Shown here piece by piece: positions 14,505-22,839 of a stretch of 37,024 nucleotides of DNA. The position numbers and the translations under genes are program-made. The stretch is from assembly GCA_020060385.1 (NCBI GenBank), contig JAGVAH010000121.1:1-37024 (forward strand). The letters run 5' to 3'. The notes under the pieces were generated by a model. It saw only the letters and a program-made list of their open reading frames with translations, was not told where the DNA came from and did not search any database. The DNA comes from Syntrophobacterales bacterium. GTDB lineage: Bacteria; Desulfobacterota; Desulfobaccia; Desulfobaccales; 0-14-0-80-60-11. Positions within the stretch are counted from its first letter, which is position 1. Each line of letters starts with the position of its first letter.

Positions 14505-16564
14505 CTCCGGGCCTCGACAAATGGACCCGCTTCCGTATCGTCCTGGTGGGTTTGGGCCTTCTGGGATTGGGCCTGTGGATCTGCTGTAGGTTCTTCTATC
14601 TGCAGATCATCCGGGGAACCGAACTGCGACAGGTAGCGACCCGGGAAGCTCAGAGACTCTGTCCCGTTCTGCCGGTGCGGGGCCAAATCCTGGACCGCCG
14701 GAGCAACGAGCTGGCCATCAGCACCCGGGTTTATTCCCTGGTGGCCCACCCCCCCCAAATCCAGGACGCCGCCCGTCTCAGCCGGGAATTAGCCCCCATC
14801 CTGGGGTTCAATATCCGGGAACTGCAGCAGATTCTCACCCGGGCCCGTCCCTTTGTGTGGATAAAGCGCCACCTGACTCCGGAAAAAGAAGAAGCCTTCC
14901 GGACCTGGCAGGCCGAGGCGGAGAAAGCCGCAAAAATCAGTAAGATAACGGGACGGCGGGATATCGACGCCATCTACCTCGTTCCTGAGGCCTTCCGTTA
15001 TTACCCCCAACTCGCCCTGGCCGGTTCCCTCCTGGGATTCTGCAACGTCGACGGCCGGGGATTGGAAGGCTTGGAACTGCAATATGACCAGTACCTCTAT
15101 GGCAAGCCCAAGAAATGCATGAAGATGCTGGACGCCCGGGGCCGGATTGTGGTCTCTGGGGAGAAAGCCTGGGACCCGGAGGTCATGGGCAATAACCTGG
15201 TCCTGACCCTGGACAGCACCCTGCAATATATCGCGGAAAAGGAATTAACCAAGGGCGTGACCCATTGGCAGGCCGCGGGCGGCATGACCCTGGTGGTCAG
15301 GCCCCAGACCGGGGAGATACTGGCCATGGCCCAATATCCCCAGGTGGATCCCAACCGCTTTGCCCACTTTCCCGAAGAGAACCGCCGGGTGCGCCCGGTG
15401 ACCTGCGCCTTGGAGCCGGGCTCCACTTTTAAGATCTTCATAGCCGCCGCGGCCTTGGATGCCCACGTGGCCAAGTCCACGGACACCTACAACTGCGAAA
15501 TGGGTGTCTGGCGCCTGGGAGCCAAGGAAGTCATCCACGATGTCCATCGTTACGGCACCCTGAGCCTGCAGCAGGTTATTCAAAAGTCCAGCAATATCGG
15601 CGCCGCCAAAATCGCCTTCCGCACCGGCAGCGCCCGCCTGGACCATTATCTCCGGGCCTTTGGCTTCGGCAGCCGCCTGGGCGTTCACTTTCCCGGGGAA
15701 AACCCCGGGATCATGAGAAATGTGCGCGCCTCCCGCTCCCCCCTGGACAGGGCCACCCTGGCTTTCGGCCAGGGTGTTTCCGTCACCCCCTTGCAGCTCA
15801 CCATGGCCCTGGCGGCCTTTGGCAATGACGGGGTTCTCATGGAACCCCTGCTGGCCAAGGAGATTGTCAGTCCCCGGGGCGAGGTGCTGAAACAATTTCA
15901 GCCCCGGCCCCTGCGCCGGGTGCTTTCCCCGGACACCACCCGGAAGATGCTGGCCATCATGGAAACCGTGACCAAACAGGGAGGAACCGCATTGGAGGCC
16001 GTGCCCCCGGGTTTCACCGTGGCCGGCAAGACCGGCACGGCCCAGAAGCTGGTGGGCCGGGCTTATTCCCACAGCAAATACACCTCCTTGTTCATCGGCC
16101 TGACCCCGGCCCAAAAACCCGCCCTGGCCATTGCGGTTATCGTCGATGAACCCAAGGGCGCGATCTTCGGGGGGGTGGTGGCCGCGCCCATTTTCCGGGA
16201 AATCGCTGCTCAATCCCTGCGTTTCCTGGGGCATTATCCCCAAGGGGAAAATATGCCGGTCCTGGCGGGATTGCTGCCCACTCCCGCTGCGGCCCAGCCG
16301 GCGCCGGAGGCCAAGACCCCGGCCCCGAAAACCACAACGCCCCGGAAGGTTCTGAAATTGCAGGCGGCCACTCCGAAAAAGCCCCTGGAGGTGATGCCGA
16401 ATTTGAGCGGCCTGACTATCCGCCAGGTCCTGAACCTGCTGCATCGTTCCGGGCTGCACTGCCGTTTTGAAGGGAGCGGCCTGGCCGTCAGCCAGGAGCC
16501 GGCTCCCGGGACATCCATCAGCCCCGGGACCACCTGTTTGGTCAGGTTCCGGTCCCGGTCCTGA
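14501..16564 (+). CDS. ftsI: Septal peptidoglycan transpeptidase FtsI (PBP3) with PASTA domain
   Basis: 687 aa from ATG at 14501, which overlaps the ftsL stop by four bases; the frame stays open upstream but that part lies over ftsL. One N-terminal membrane helix (about 8-30), the PBP dimerisation domain beginning with PVRGQILDRRSNELA, then the transpeptidase domain with the active-site S308-x-x-K311 (GSTFKI), S363-S-N365 and K510-T-G-T513. A C-terminal PASTA domain (VMPNLSGLTIRQVLNLLHRS) follows an Ala/Pro/Lys-rich linker. It crosslinks septal peptidoglycan with FtsW. A PASTA tail is common in Gram-positive PBP2x/SpoVD and in this phylum's FtsI; it is absent from E. coli FtsI. Confidence 0.94.
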   Translation: MTPGLDKWTRFRIVLVGLGLLGLGLWICCRFFYLQIIRGTELRQVATREAQRLCPVLPVRGQILDRRSNELAISTRVYSLVAHPPQIQDAARLSRELAPILGFNIRELQQILTRARPFVWIKRHLTPEKEEAFRTWQAEAEKAAKISKITGRRDIDAIYLVPEAFRYYPQLALAGSLLGFCNVDGRGLEGLELQYDQYLYGKPKKCMKMLDARGRIVVSGEKAWDPEVMGNNLVLTLDSTLQYIAEKELTKGVTHWQAAGGMTLVVRPQTGEILAMAQYPQVDPNRFAHFPEENRRVRPVTCALEPGSTFKIFIAAAALDAHVAKSTDTYNCEMGVWRLGAKEVIHDVHRYGTLSLQQVIQKSSNIGAAKIAFRTGSARLDHYLRAFGFGSRLGVHFPGENPGIMRNVRASRSPLDRATLAFGQGVSVTPLQLTMALAAFGNDGVLMEPLLAKEIVSPRGEVLKQFQPRPLRRVLSPDTTRKMLAIMETVTKQGGTALEAVPPGFTVAGKTGTAQKLVGRAYSHSKYTSLFIGLTPAQKPALAIAVIVDEPKGAIFGGVVAAPIFREIAAQSLRFLGHYPQGENMPVLAGLLPTPAAAQPAPEAKTPAPKTTTPRKVLKLQAATPKKPLEVMPNLSGLTIRQVLNLLHRSGLHCRFEGSGLAVSQEPAPGTSISPGTTCLVRFRSRS

Positions 16565-16723
16565 GGCCCTGGGGCGGCCGGGTGGGCGTCTTGCCAAGGG
16601 TAGGTTTTTCTAGGATAGTTATGACAGCAGGCTGAACAATCAGAGCCCCGGGGCAGGAAAAACTTGCCATCTCACCCCGGCCTTCTGACCCACTCCCAGA
16701 CAGCACGAGGACCGGTACGGAGC

Positions 16724-18253
16724 ATGGACGGCGCCACCCAAACCTTAAGAGAACTCCTGGCCGGCCTGGCGGGCTGTCAAGTGGCGGGGGATGACCGTCT
16801 GCCGGTCACCGCGGTGGCCTACCATTCCCAGGAAGTTGTTCCGGGGGGCGTTTTTGTGGCCTTGAAAGGCCACCGCACCGACGGCCACCGCTTCCTGGCC
16901 GCGGCCCTGGAGCGGGGCGCCAGGGTGATCGTCACCGAGCAGGAGTTGGCTCCGCCCCCGGGAGTGACGGTGGTGCGGGTGCCTGACGCCCGCTTGGCTC
17001 TGGCCCATTTGAGCGCCGCGTACTACCGCCATCCCAGCCGGGAACTGATGCTGGTGGGCATCACCGGCACCAACGGCAAGACCACCACCTCCTATCTCCT
17101 GGAGGCCATTGTCGACCACGCCGGCCACCGGGCCGGGGTGATGGGGACCGTCAACTACCGGGTGGGTCAACAGTCCTGGCCCGCGGCGGTGACTACCCCC
17201 GAATCCCTGGATTTACAAAGACTGCTCCGGGAGATGCACAGCCAGGGCGCGGACTATGTCTTTCTGGAGGTCTCCTCCCACGCTTTGGACTTAAAAAGGG
17301 TGGACTGCACCATCTTTACCGCGGGCGTGTTCACTAACCTCTCCCAGGATCACCTGGACTATCACCGGGAGATGGAGAGCTATTTTGCCGCCAAATCCCG
17401 GCTGTTTCTGGAACTTATGGCCAATGGCAGTTTCGCCGGGGGAACCGCGGTCATCAACCTGGATGACCCCCGGGGCGAGGAATTGCACCGCCGGGTGTCC
17501 ATCCCCGCCCTGACCTACGGCGCCCATCCCCGGAGCCAGGTGCGCCCCAAGGTCAAACATTTTCGGCGCCACGGCCTGGAGGCCCGGCTCATCACCCCCG
17601 GAGGGGAAATCGACATCAACTCCCGGCTGGTGGGGCCCTTTAACCTGGCCAACATCCTGGCGGCCACGGCCACCGCCCTGGCCCTGGGTTTTACCCCGGA
17701 GGACATAGCCCGGGGCGTTGCCGCCTTAAAGGGTGCGCCGGGACGCTTGGAGCGCTTCGGCCCCCCGGAAGGGCCCGCGGTCTTCGTGGATTACGCCCAT
17801 ACCCCCGGGGCCCTGGCCTCGGTTCTCAAGGCCTTGCAGGCCCTGGACTTTTCCCGGATGATCACCGTCTTCGGCTGCGGTGGCGACCGGGACCGGGGCA
17901 AGCGCCCCCTCATGGGACAGGCTGCGGCCGCGGCCTCCAACCTGGTGGTGGTCACCAGCGACAACCCCCGGAGCGAAGAGCCCTTGAGCATCATCCGGGA
18001 GATTGAAGAGGGGTTGAAGGCGATGTCTGTCCCCCGCCTGACGGTCGCGGCAGCGAAGCAGGGCCAGGCCGGCTACCTGGTGGTGCCGGAGCGGCGGGAG
18101 GCCATCCGCCTGGCGGTTAGGCTGGCCGGGCCCGGCGACGCGGTCCTGGTGGCCGGCAAAGGCCACGAAAACTATCAGATTCGGGGAGAGCAGCGTTTAC
18201 ACTTCGACGACCGGGAGGAAGTGCAAGAGGCCCTGAAGGAGTATCACGGCTGA
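16724..18253 (+). CDS. murE: UDP-MurNAc-L-Ala-D-Glu:meso-diaminopimelate ligase MurE
   Basis: 509 aa from ATG at 16724; an in-frame TTG 60 bases earlier has no better ribosome site. ATP-grasp-like Mur ligase: GITGTNGKTTTS with K119 in the P-loop, the carbamylated lysine K224 (AAKSRLF), and the substrate-selecting D413-N-P-R416, which in MurE marks meso-diaminopimelate rather than lysine. C-terminal VAGKGHENYQ is typical. It adds DAP to the UDP-MurNAc dipeptide in the cytoplasm. The 159-bp gap to ftsI holds no gene, only a weak TTGCCA/TAGTTA promoter-like pair near 16592-16622. Its stop overlaps murF (TGATG). Confidence 0.96.
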   Translation: MDGATQTLRELLAGLAGCQVAGDDRLPVTAVAYHSQEVVPGGVFVALKGHRTDGHRFLAAALERGARVIVTEQELAPPPGVTVVRVPDARLALAHLSAAYYRHPSRELMLVGITGTNGKTTTSYLLEAIVDHAGHRAGVMGTVNYRVGQQSWPAAVTTPESLDLQRLLREMHSQGADYVFLEVSSHALDLKRVDCTIFTAGVFTNLSQDHLDYHREMESYFAAKSRLFLELMANGSFAGGTAVINLDDPRGEELHRRVSIPALTYGAHPRSQVRPKVKHFRRHGLEARLITPGGEIDINSRLVGPFNLANILAATATALALGFTPEDIARGVAALKGAPGRLERFGPPEGPAVFVDYAHTPGALASVLKALQALDFSRMITVFGCGGDRDRGKRPLMGQAAAAASNLVVVTSDNPRSEEPLSIIREIEEGLKAMSVPRLTVAAAKQGQAGYLVVPERREAIRLAVRLAGPGDAVLVAGKGHENYQIRGEQRLHFDDREEVQEALKEYHG

Positions 18254-19653
18254 TGCAAGCCCTGTTCACCATTCCCGAGATTCTGGCGGCCACCCGGGGC
18301 GCCCTGGTGCAGCGGGGGGCCGGAGCCGCCTTCTGCGGGGTCAGCACCGATTCCCGCACCTGCCAGGCGGGACAGCTCTTCATCCCCCTTAAGGGGGAGC
18401 ATCACGACGGTCATGAATACATCCCCGGGGCCCTGCGCCGGGGCGTGCGGGGGGTCTTGATGGGCCGGCATTGCCATCCGGGGGAAGGCGGCGCCCATCT
18501 GCGGCCCCCCCGGGAGATTACGGTCCTGGCCGTTAACGACACCCTCACCGCCCTGGGGGACCTGGCCCGGGCCTGGCGGGACCGCTTCCCCATGCCGGTG
18601 GTGGGCATCACCGGCAGCTGCGGCAAGACCACCACCAAGGAGATGACCGCGGCGGTGCTCGCCCAGCGGTTTGAAGTGCTAAAAAATACCCTGAACCTGA
18701 ACAACCTCATCGGCCTGCCCTCCACCCTCCTGGGGCTGGACCACGGCCATGGGGCCGCGGTGGTGGAAATGGGCATGAACCGCTTCGGGGAGATCCGGCG
18801 GCTGACCCAGATCTGCCGGCCCACAGTGGGGATGCTCATCAATGTCCATCCGGCCCACACCGAAGGCGTGGGGGATGTGGCGGGCGTGGCCCTGGCCAAG
18901 GGGGAGCTCCTGGAGGCCCTGGAAGGGAGCGCGGTGTTGATCTATAACGCCGACGATGCCCGCATCTCGTCCCTGGCCCGGGACTTCCCGGGGCGGGCCC
19001 TGGGGTTCGGTCTCCAGCCCGGCGCGGATTTGCGGGCCTGGGGGCGGCAAATTAGGGGCTGGGACGCCCAGGTGGCCCGGCTCCATTATGGGGGGCGGAG
19101 TTGGACCCTGAACCTGGAGGTGGCGGGTCTGCACCAACTCTACAATGCCCTGGCGGCCACGGCCGCGGGCCTGGTCCTGGGTCTGAGCCCCGAGGAGACG
19201 GCAAAGGCGTTGGCGGGCTTCCGGGCCATCCACCGGCGCTCCCAGGTGCTGACCCTGCCTTCCGGGGTGCATCTCCTGAATGATTGCTACAACGCCAATC
19301 CCGGCTCCATGACCATGGCTCTCAACACCTTGAAGGAACTGCGCCGGGGGGCCCGGGGAGCCGCGGCCCTGGGGGACATGCTGGAGTTGGGAAACGGCGC
19401 GGCCCAGGCCCACCGGGACTTAGGAAGGGTGGCCGCGGCCACCGGCCTGGATTTCCTGGTGATCTACGGCCGCTTCAACCAGGAAGTGGCCGCGGGGGCC
19501 CAGGAAGGGGGCCTGGCTCCGGAGCAGATTCTGCCCGTGGACAGTCGGGCCGAAGGAGCCAGGGCCTTGCAAAATTTTCTCCAGCCCGGAGACTGGCTCC
19601 TGGTGAAAGGGTCCCGGTCCATGCACATGGAGGGACTGATCGATCTTTTATGA
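18253..19653 (+). CDS. murF: UDP-MurNAc-tripeptide:D-Ala-D-Ala ligase MurF
   Basis: 466 aa. Mur ligase with P-loop GITGSCGKTTTKEM (K125), LNLNNLIGLPSTLL, EMGMNRFGEI, and the substrate loop NDCYNANPGSM. It adds D-Ala-D-Ala to complete the pentapeptide. The ATG shares its first base with the murE stop, so translation is coupled. The P-loop has Ser-Cys where many MurF have Ser-Asn or Thr-Gly, which is tolerated in the family. Confidence 0.96.
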   Translation: MQALFTIPEILAATRGALVQRGAGAAFCGVSTDSRTCQAGQLFIPLKGEHHDGHEYIPGALRRGVRGVLMGRHCHPGEGGAHLRPPREITVLAVNDTLTALGDLARAWRDRFPMPVVGITGSCGKTTTKEMTAAVLAQRFEVLKNTLNLNNLIGLPSTLLGLDHGHGAAVVEMGMNRFGEIRRLTQICRPTVGMLINVHPAHTEGVGDVAGVALAKGELLEALEGSAVLIYNADDARISSLARDFPGRALGFGLQPGADLRAWGRQIRGWDAQVARLHYGGRSWTLNLEVAGLHQLYNALAATAAGLVLGLSPEETAKALAGFRAIHRRSQVLTLPSGVHLLNDCYNANPGSMTMALNTLKELRRGARGAAALGDMLELGNGAAQAHRDLGRVAAATGLDFLVIYGRFNQEVAAGAQEGGLAPEQILPVDSRAEGARALQNFLQPGDWLLVKGSRSMHMEGLIDLL

Positions 19654-19711
19654 AGCAGGGAGCAACGCAGCCCAGGATGGGCAAAACCTGCCTGGGGGGG
19701 AAATAACTTAA

Positions 19712-20791
19712 GTGCTGTACCATCTCCTTTATCCATTAAAGACGGTTTTCGGCGGCTTTAACGTCTTCCGCTACATTACCTTCCGCAGTATCTTCGCGGT
19801 CCTTACCGCGCTGCTGATTACCTTGTTCATCGGCGCCTGGTTCATCCGCAAGCTGCAGGAGATGCAGATCGGCCAATATATCCGGGAAGACGGCCCTCAA
19901 TCCCACCACTCCAAGGCCGGCACCCCCACCATGGGGGGGCTGATGATCATCTTTGCGGCCTTGTTTTCCACGCTGCTCTGGACCGACCTGTTCAACCCCT
20001 ACATCTGGCTGTTAATCCTGGTGACCGTAGGCTTCGGCCTCATCGGCTTTCTGGATGATTACCTGAAAGTGATCAAAAAACACAACCGGGGTCTCAGCGG
20101 CCGGGCCAAGCTCCTGGCCCAGACGGGGATAGCCCTGGTGGTGGCCTTCTGGCTCTACCATATCCCCGGGTTCCACACCACCCTGACCCTACCCTTTTTC
20201 AAGCACATACAGCCGGAATTGGGCTGGGGCTTCTTCCCCCTGGCGGTGTTCATCATCGTCGGCGCCGCCAACGCGGTGAACCTGACGGACGGCCTGGACG
20301 GCCTGGCCATCGGCCCGGTGACCATCGCCGCGGGTACTTACATGATCCTGTGCTATCTGGCCGGCAATAAGATCATCGCCGCGTATCTCCAGATTCCTTA
20401 CATCCGGGGTGTGGGGGAGTTGTCCATCTTTTTAGGGGCCATAGTGGGCGCGGGGATCGGCTTTCTCTGGTTTAATTCCTACCCCGCCCAGGTGTTCATG
20501 GGGGACGTGGGGGCCCTGGCCCTGGGAGGCGTCCTGGGCACCGTGGCCCTGGCCACCAAGCAGGAATTCCTCCTGGCCATTGTGGGCGGCATCTTCGTGG
20601 TGGAGGCCCTGTCGGTCATCATCCAGGTCTGTTTTTTCAAGGTGTCCAACGGTAAGCGGGTCTTCCGCATGGCCCCTTTGCACCACCATTTCGAGTTGAA
20701 AGGTTGGCCGGAACCCAAGGTGATCGTGCGCTTCTGGATCCTCTCCCTGATCCTGGGGCTCCTCTCCTTGAGCTTCCTGAAACTGCGGTAG
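19712..20791 (+). CDS. mraY: Phospho-MurNAc-pentapeptide transferase MraY
   Basis: 359 aa with about ten membrane helices. Catalytic and signature motifs are intact: [15 protein letters not shown] (the Asp-Asp pair), [11 protein letters not shown], and the C-terminal [15 protein letters not shown]. It makes lipid I on the inner face of the membrane from UDP-MurNAc-pentapeptide and undecaprenyl phosphate. The start is GTG at 19712; upstream GGGGGG is at about 11 bases. The last helix ([18 protein letters not shown]) ends exactly where a palindromic repeat begins; the G of the TAG stop is its first base. A degenerate copy of this last helix occurs 343 bp downstream. Confidence 0.97.
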   Translation: MLYHLLYPLKTVFGGFNVFRYITFRSIFAVLTALLITLFIGAWFIRKLQEMQIGQYIREDGPQSHHSKAGTPTMGGLMIIFAALFSTLLWTDLFNPYIWLLILVTVGFGLIGFLDDYLKVIKKHNRGLSGRAKLLAQTGIALVVAFWLYHIPGFHTTLTLPFFKHIQPELGWGFFPLAVFIIVGAANAVNLTDGLDGLAIGPVTIAAGTYMILCYLAGNKIIAAYLQIPYIRGVGELSIFLGAIVGAGIGFLWFNSYPAQVFMGDVGALALGGVLGTVALATKQEFLLAIVGGIFVVEALSVIIQVCFFKVSNGKRVFRMAPLHHHFELKGWPEPKVIVRFWILSLILGLLSLSFLKLR

Positions 20792-20812
20792 CACAGGCTT
20801 TCCAGCCTGTGC
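20791..20812. repeat. CAGGCTTTCCAGCCTG palindrome, copy 1
   Basis: GCACAGGCT-ttcc-AGCCTGTGC, perfect 9-bp stem. Identical to copy 3 (35061) and nearly so to copy 2 (34980). It begins in the mraY stop codon. CGGGACAAAATTTTT follows, so it could slow or end transcription. Confidence 0.8.
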
Positions 20813-20872
20813 CGGGACAAAATTTTTCGGAGGGATGGTGGACAGTGCCCACCCGACATTCCTGAATGTGCG

Positions 20873-21020
20873 GTAGCACCGCCCCCGGCCTGTGGGGGGC
20901 CCCGGGGCGTTTGGGTAACCAGGGGGACTTTAACTTGCTTGCTGTGAGGCTGCGGACGCCCAACCTTATCCCAACCCTTCCCGGGGCCGGGCCGGACTCA
21001 ACCGGCCCCGGGAAGGCAGG
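20873..21020 (+). repeat. Direct repeat unit A (about 148 bp, GC-rich)
   Basis: Starts at TAGCACCGCCCCCGGCC and ends at GGAAGGCAGG. It is nearly identical to 21131-21278, exactly 258 bp downstream. It contains a perfect 15-bp stem, CCTTCCCGGGGCCGG (20976-20990) with its complement at 21002-21016 and an 11-base loop. No T run follows. Confidence 0.85.
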
Positions 21021-21062
21021 CGCTCTCGGGCGGCCCTTGGCCGTCCCTGGCCGGAGCCCAAG

Positions 21063-21134
21063 ATGAGCATCAGTGCTTGGCTTCTCTCCCTGATCCTGGG
21101 GTTGATCTTTGTGATTCTCCTGAAGTTGAAGTAG
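21063..21134 (+). CDS. Possible 23-residue membrane microprotein, copy of MraY last helix
   Basis: ATG at 21063, TAG at 21132. The peptide MSISAWLLSLILGLIFVILL plus KLK is one hydrophobic helix with a basic end. Its core matches the MraY C-terminus (W-x-LSLILGL...LKL) and the DNA shares CTCTCCCTGATCCTGGGG with mraY. GGAG lies six bases before the ATG, so it could be translated. It lies inside the tandem repeat block between mraY and murD and on the same strand. It could equally be a dead remnant of a partial mraY duplication; conservation of the frame and of the small hydrophobic residues rather than random decay argues for a product. Function unknown; if made, it might associate with MraY or another membrane division protein. 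Confidence 0.45.
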   Translation: MSISAWLLSLILGLIFVILLKLK

Positions 21135-21278
21135 CATCGCCCCCGGCCTGTGGTGGGCCCCGGGGCGTTTGGGTAACCAGGGGGACCTTAACTTGCATAC
21201 TGTGAGGCTGCGGACGCCCAACCTTATCTCAACCCTTCCCGGGGCCGGGCCGGACTCAACCGGCCCCGGGAAGGCAGG
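21131..21278 (+). repeat. Direct repeat unit B (about 148 bp, GC-rich)
   Basis: Second copy of the unit at 20873, with only scattered differences. The 15-bp hairpin is repeated at 21234-21248 / 21260-21274. The 258-bp period also includes the MraY-tail-like ORF that ends at its left edge. Confidence 0.85.
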
Positions 21279-21344
21279 CTGTGTCGGGGGACCAGCGCAC
21301 TCGGCACACTCAGAGTCATTATTAGTTAACATACTCCTTACCCT

Positions 21345-21422
21345 CCCCCCTTTGAAAAAGGGGGGCTGGGGGGGATTTGTCAGCCCTGATAAATCCCCCT
21401 AAATCCCCTTTTTCAAAGGGGG
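21345..21422. repeat. CCCCCTTTG...CAAAGGGGG inverted repeat, intact copy
   Basis: Left arm 21345-21378 (CCCCCTTTGAAAAAGGGG...GGGGGATTT) and right arm 21391-21422 (AAATCCCCCTAAATCCCC...TCAAAGGGGG) form a long imperfect hairpin with a 12-base loop. A second, cut copy is at 36881. Confidence 0.8.
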
Positions 21423-21459
21423 ACTTTAAGAACCGTTTGCCGATAATGGCCGTTTCTTG

Positions 21460-22839
21460 ATGAACAGTAGTCAGATGAACATGGATCTAACCGGGAAAAA
21501 GATCTTAGTGGTGGGATTGGCCCGCACCGGGGTGGCTCTGGCCCGTTTCCTGGCCCAGGCCGGCGCCCGGGTGACGGTGACCGACCTGGCCCCGGCTGCG
21601 GACCTGGAGGGATACCGCCGGGAGATCCAGGGCCTGGGCATCAAAGAGGAACTGGGAGTATCCCAGCCCCAATGGGAGGGCTACGACCTGCTGCTTCTCA
21701 GCCCGGGGGTGCCCCCGGAACTGCCCTGGATCGCCGCGGCCCAGGAGGCCGGCATCCCCGTTTGGGGCGAATTGGAGTTGGCCAGCCATCTCTTCACCCG
21801 GCCCTTGATGGCGGTGAGCGGCACCAACGGCAAGACCACCACCACCACCCTGGTGGGGGAACTCCTTCAGGCCTCGGGCCTGCGGCCCCTGGTGGGGGGC
21901 AACATCGGCACCCCCGCCATCTCTCTGCTCGAGGAGCAAAAGGACGCGGATTTCCTGGTCCTGGAGGTAAGCAGCTTCCAGATGGACACCGCGCCCCACT
22001 TTCACCCCCAGGCCGCGGCCCTGCTGAACATCTCTCCGGACCACCTGGACCGGTACGCGGATTTCCCGGCCTACATCGCCTCCAAGGCCGGTCTCTTCCG
22101 CAACCAGGGGCCCGGAGATTTGAAGGTTCTCAATTACGACGACCCCGCGGTGCGGCCCCTGGGGGCAGGAGGGGGACGGGTCTTATACTTTTCTTCCACC
22201 CAGCCCCTGAATGCGGGTGCCTGGCTGGATCGGGGGAATCTGCGGGTTTTGCTCCCGGGGAAACTGGACGAGGTCTTTCCCCTACAAAAAATCCGTCTGC
22301 CGGGCCGCCACAACCTGGAGAACGTCATGGCCGCGCTGCTCCTGGCCCTGGACGCCGGGGCCACGGCTACAACCTGCCGGGAAGTCCTGGCCCGTTTCCA
22401 GGGCCTGCCCCATCGTCTGCAGTGGGTGGCGAATATTGGCGGGGTGGATTTCTATGACGACTCCAAAGGCACCAATGTGGGTGCGGTGGCCCGCTCCCTC
22501 ACTTTTTTTGAGCAGCCGGTGATCCTCATTGCCGGGGGCCGGGACAAGGACAGCGATTTTAGCCTCCTCTCCCCTCTGATCCGGGAGCGGGTCAAGGCCC
22601 TGGTCCTCATGGGGGAGACCCGGGAGTTGCTGGCCCGGACCTGGAACGGCCTGGCGCCCGCCCACCTGGCCGCGGATATGCAGGCCGCGGTAAACCGGGC
22701 CTGGGAATTGGCGGCCCCCGGGGAGGTGGTGCTCCTGTCCCCGGCCTGCGCCAGCTTCGATATGTTTAAGGACTATGCCCATCGGGGTGAGACCTTCCAA
22801 AGAATGGTGGAGGAACTGCGGGATGCAGAAAAACCCTGA
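21460..22839 (+). CDS. murD: UDP-MurNAc-L-Ala:D-Glu ligase MurD
   Basis: 459 aa from ATG at 21460; ATGs at 21475 and 21481 are alternatives, and MNMDLTGKKILVVG suggests 21475 may be used. No clear ribosome site is visible. N-terminal LVVGLARTGVALARFLA binds the UDP-MurNAc moiety; the P-loop GTNGKTTTTTL lies near residue 121; SPDHLDRY and DDSKGTNVGA are standard MurD motifs. It adds D-glutamate to UDP-MurNAc-L-alanine. Upstream lies a 665-bp repeat block rather than a close join to mraY. Its end overlaps the ftsW start by 17 bases. Confidence 0.95.
   Translation: MNSSQMNMDLTGKKILVVGLARTGVALARFLAQAGARVTVTDLAPAADLEGYRREIQGLGIKEELGVSQPQWEGYDLLLLSPGVPPELPWIAAAQEAGIPVWGELELASHLFTRPLMAVSGTNGKTTTTTLVGELLQASGLRPLVGGNIGTPAISLLEEQKDADFLVLEVSSFQMDTAPHFHPQAAALLNISPDHLDRYADFPAYIASKAGLFRNQGPGDLKVLNYDDPAVRPLGAGGGRVLYFSSTQPLNAGAWLDRGNLRVLLPGKLDEVFPLQKIRLPGRHNLENVMAALLLALDAGATATTCREVLARFQGLPHRLQWVANIGGVDFYDDSKGTNVGAVARSLTFFEQPVILIAGGRDKDSDFSLLSPLIRERVKALVLMGETRELLARTWNGLAPAHLAADMQAAVNRAWELAAPGEVVLLSPACASFDMFKDYAHRGETFQRMVEELRDAEKP

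Noticed and set aside
15245-16597. Long minus-strand ORF over ftsI
   Set aside because: It mirrors the GC-rich codon pattern of ftsI, has low-complexity Gly/Gln/Arg content and no family motif.
20976-21016. Rho-independent terminator in the repeat unit
   Set aside because: Strong stem but no T run; the cluster continues downstream.
20866-21066. 66-codon ORF ending ATGA with the MraY-tail ORF
   Set aside because: It is repeat-derived (GC-rich hairpin unit) with no sensible protein pattern; the ATGA overlap is probably chance.
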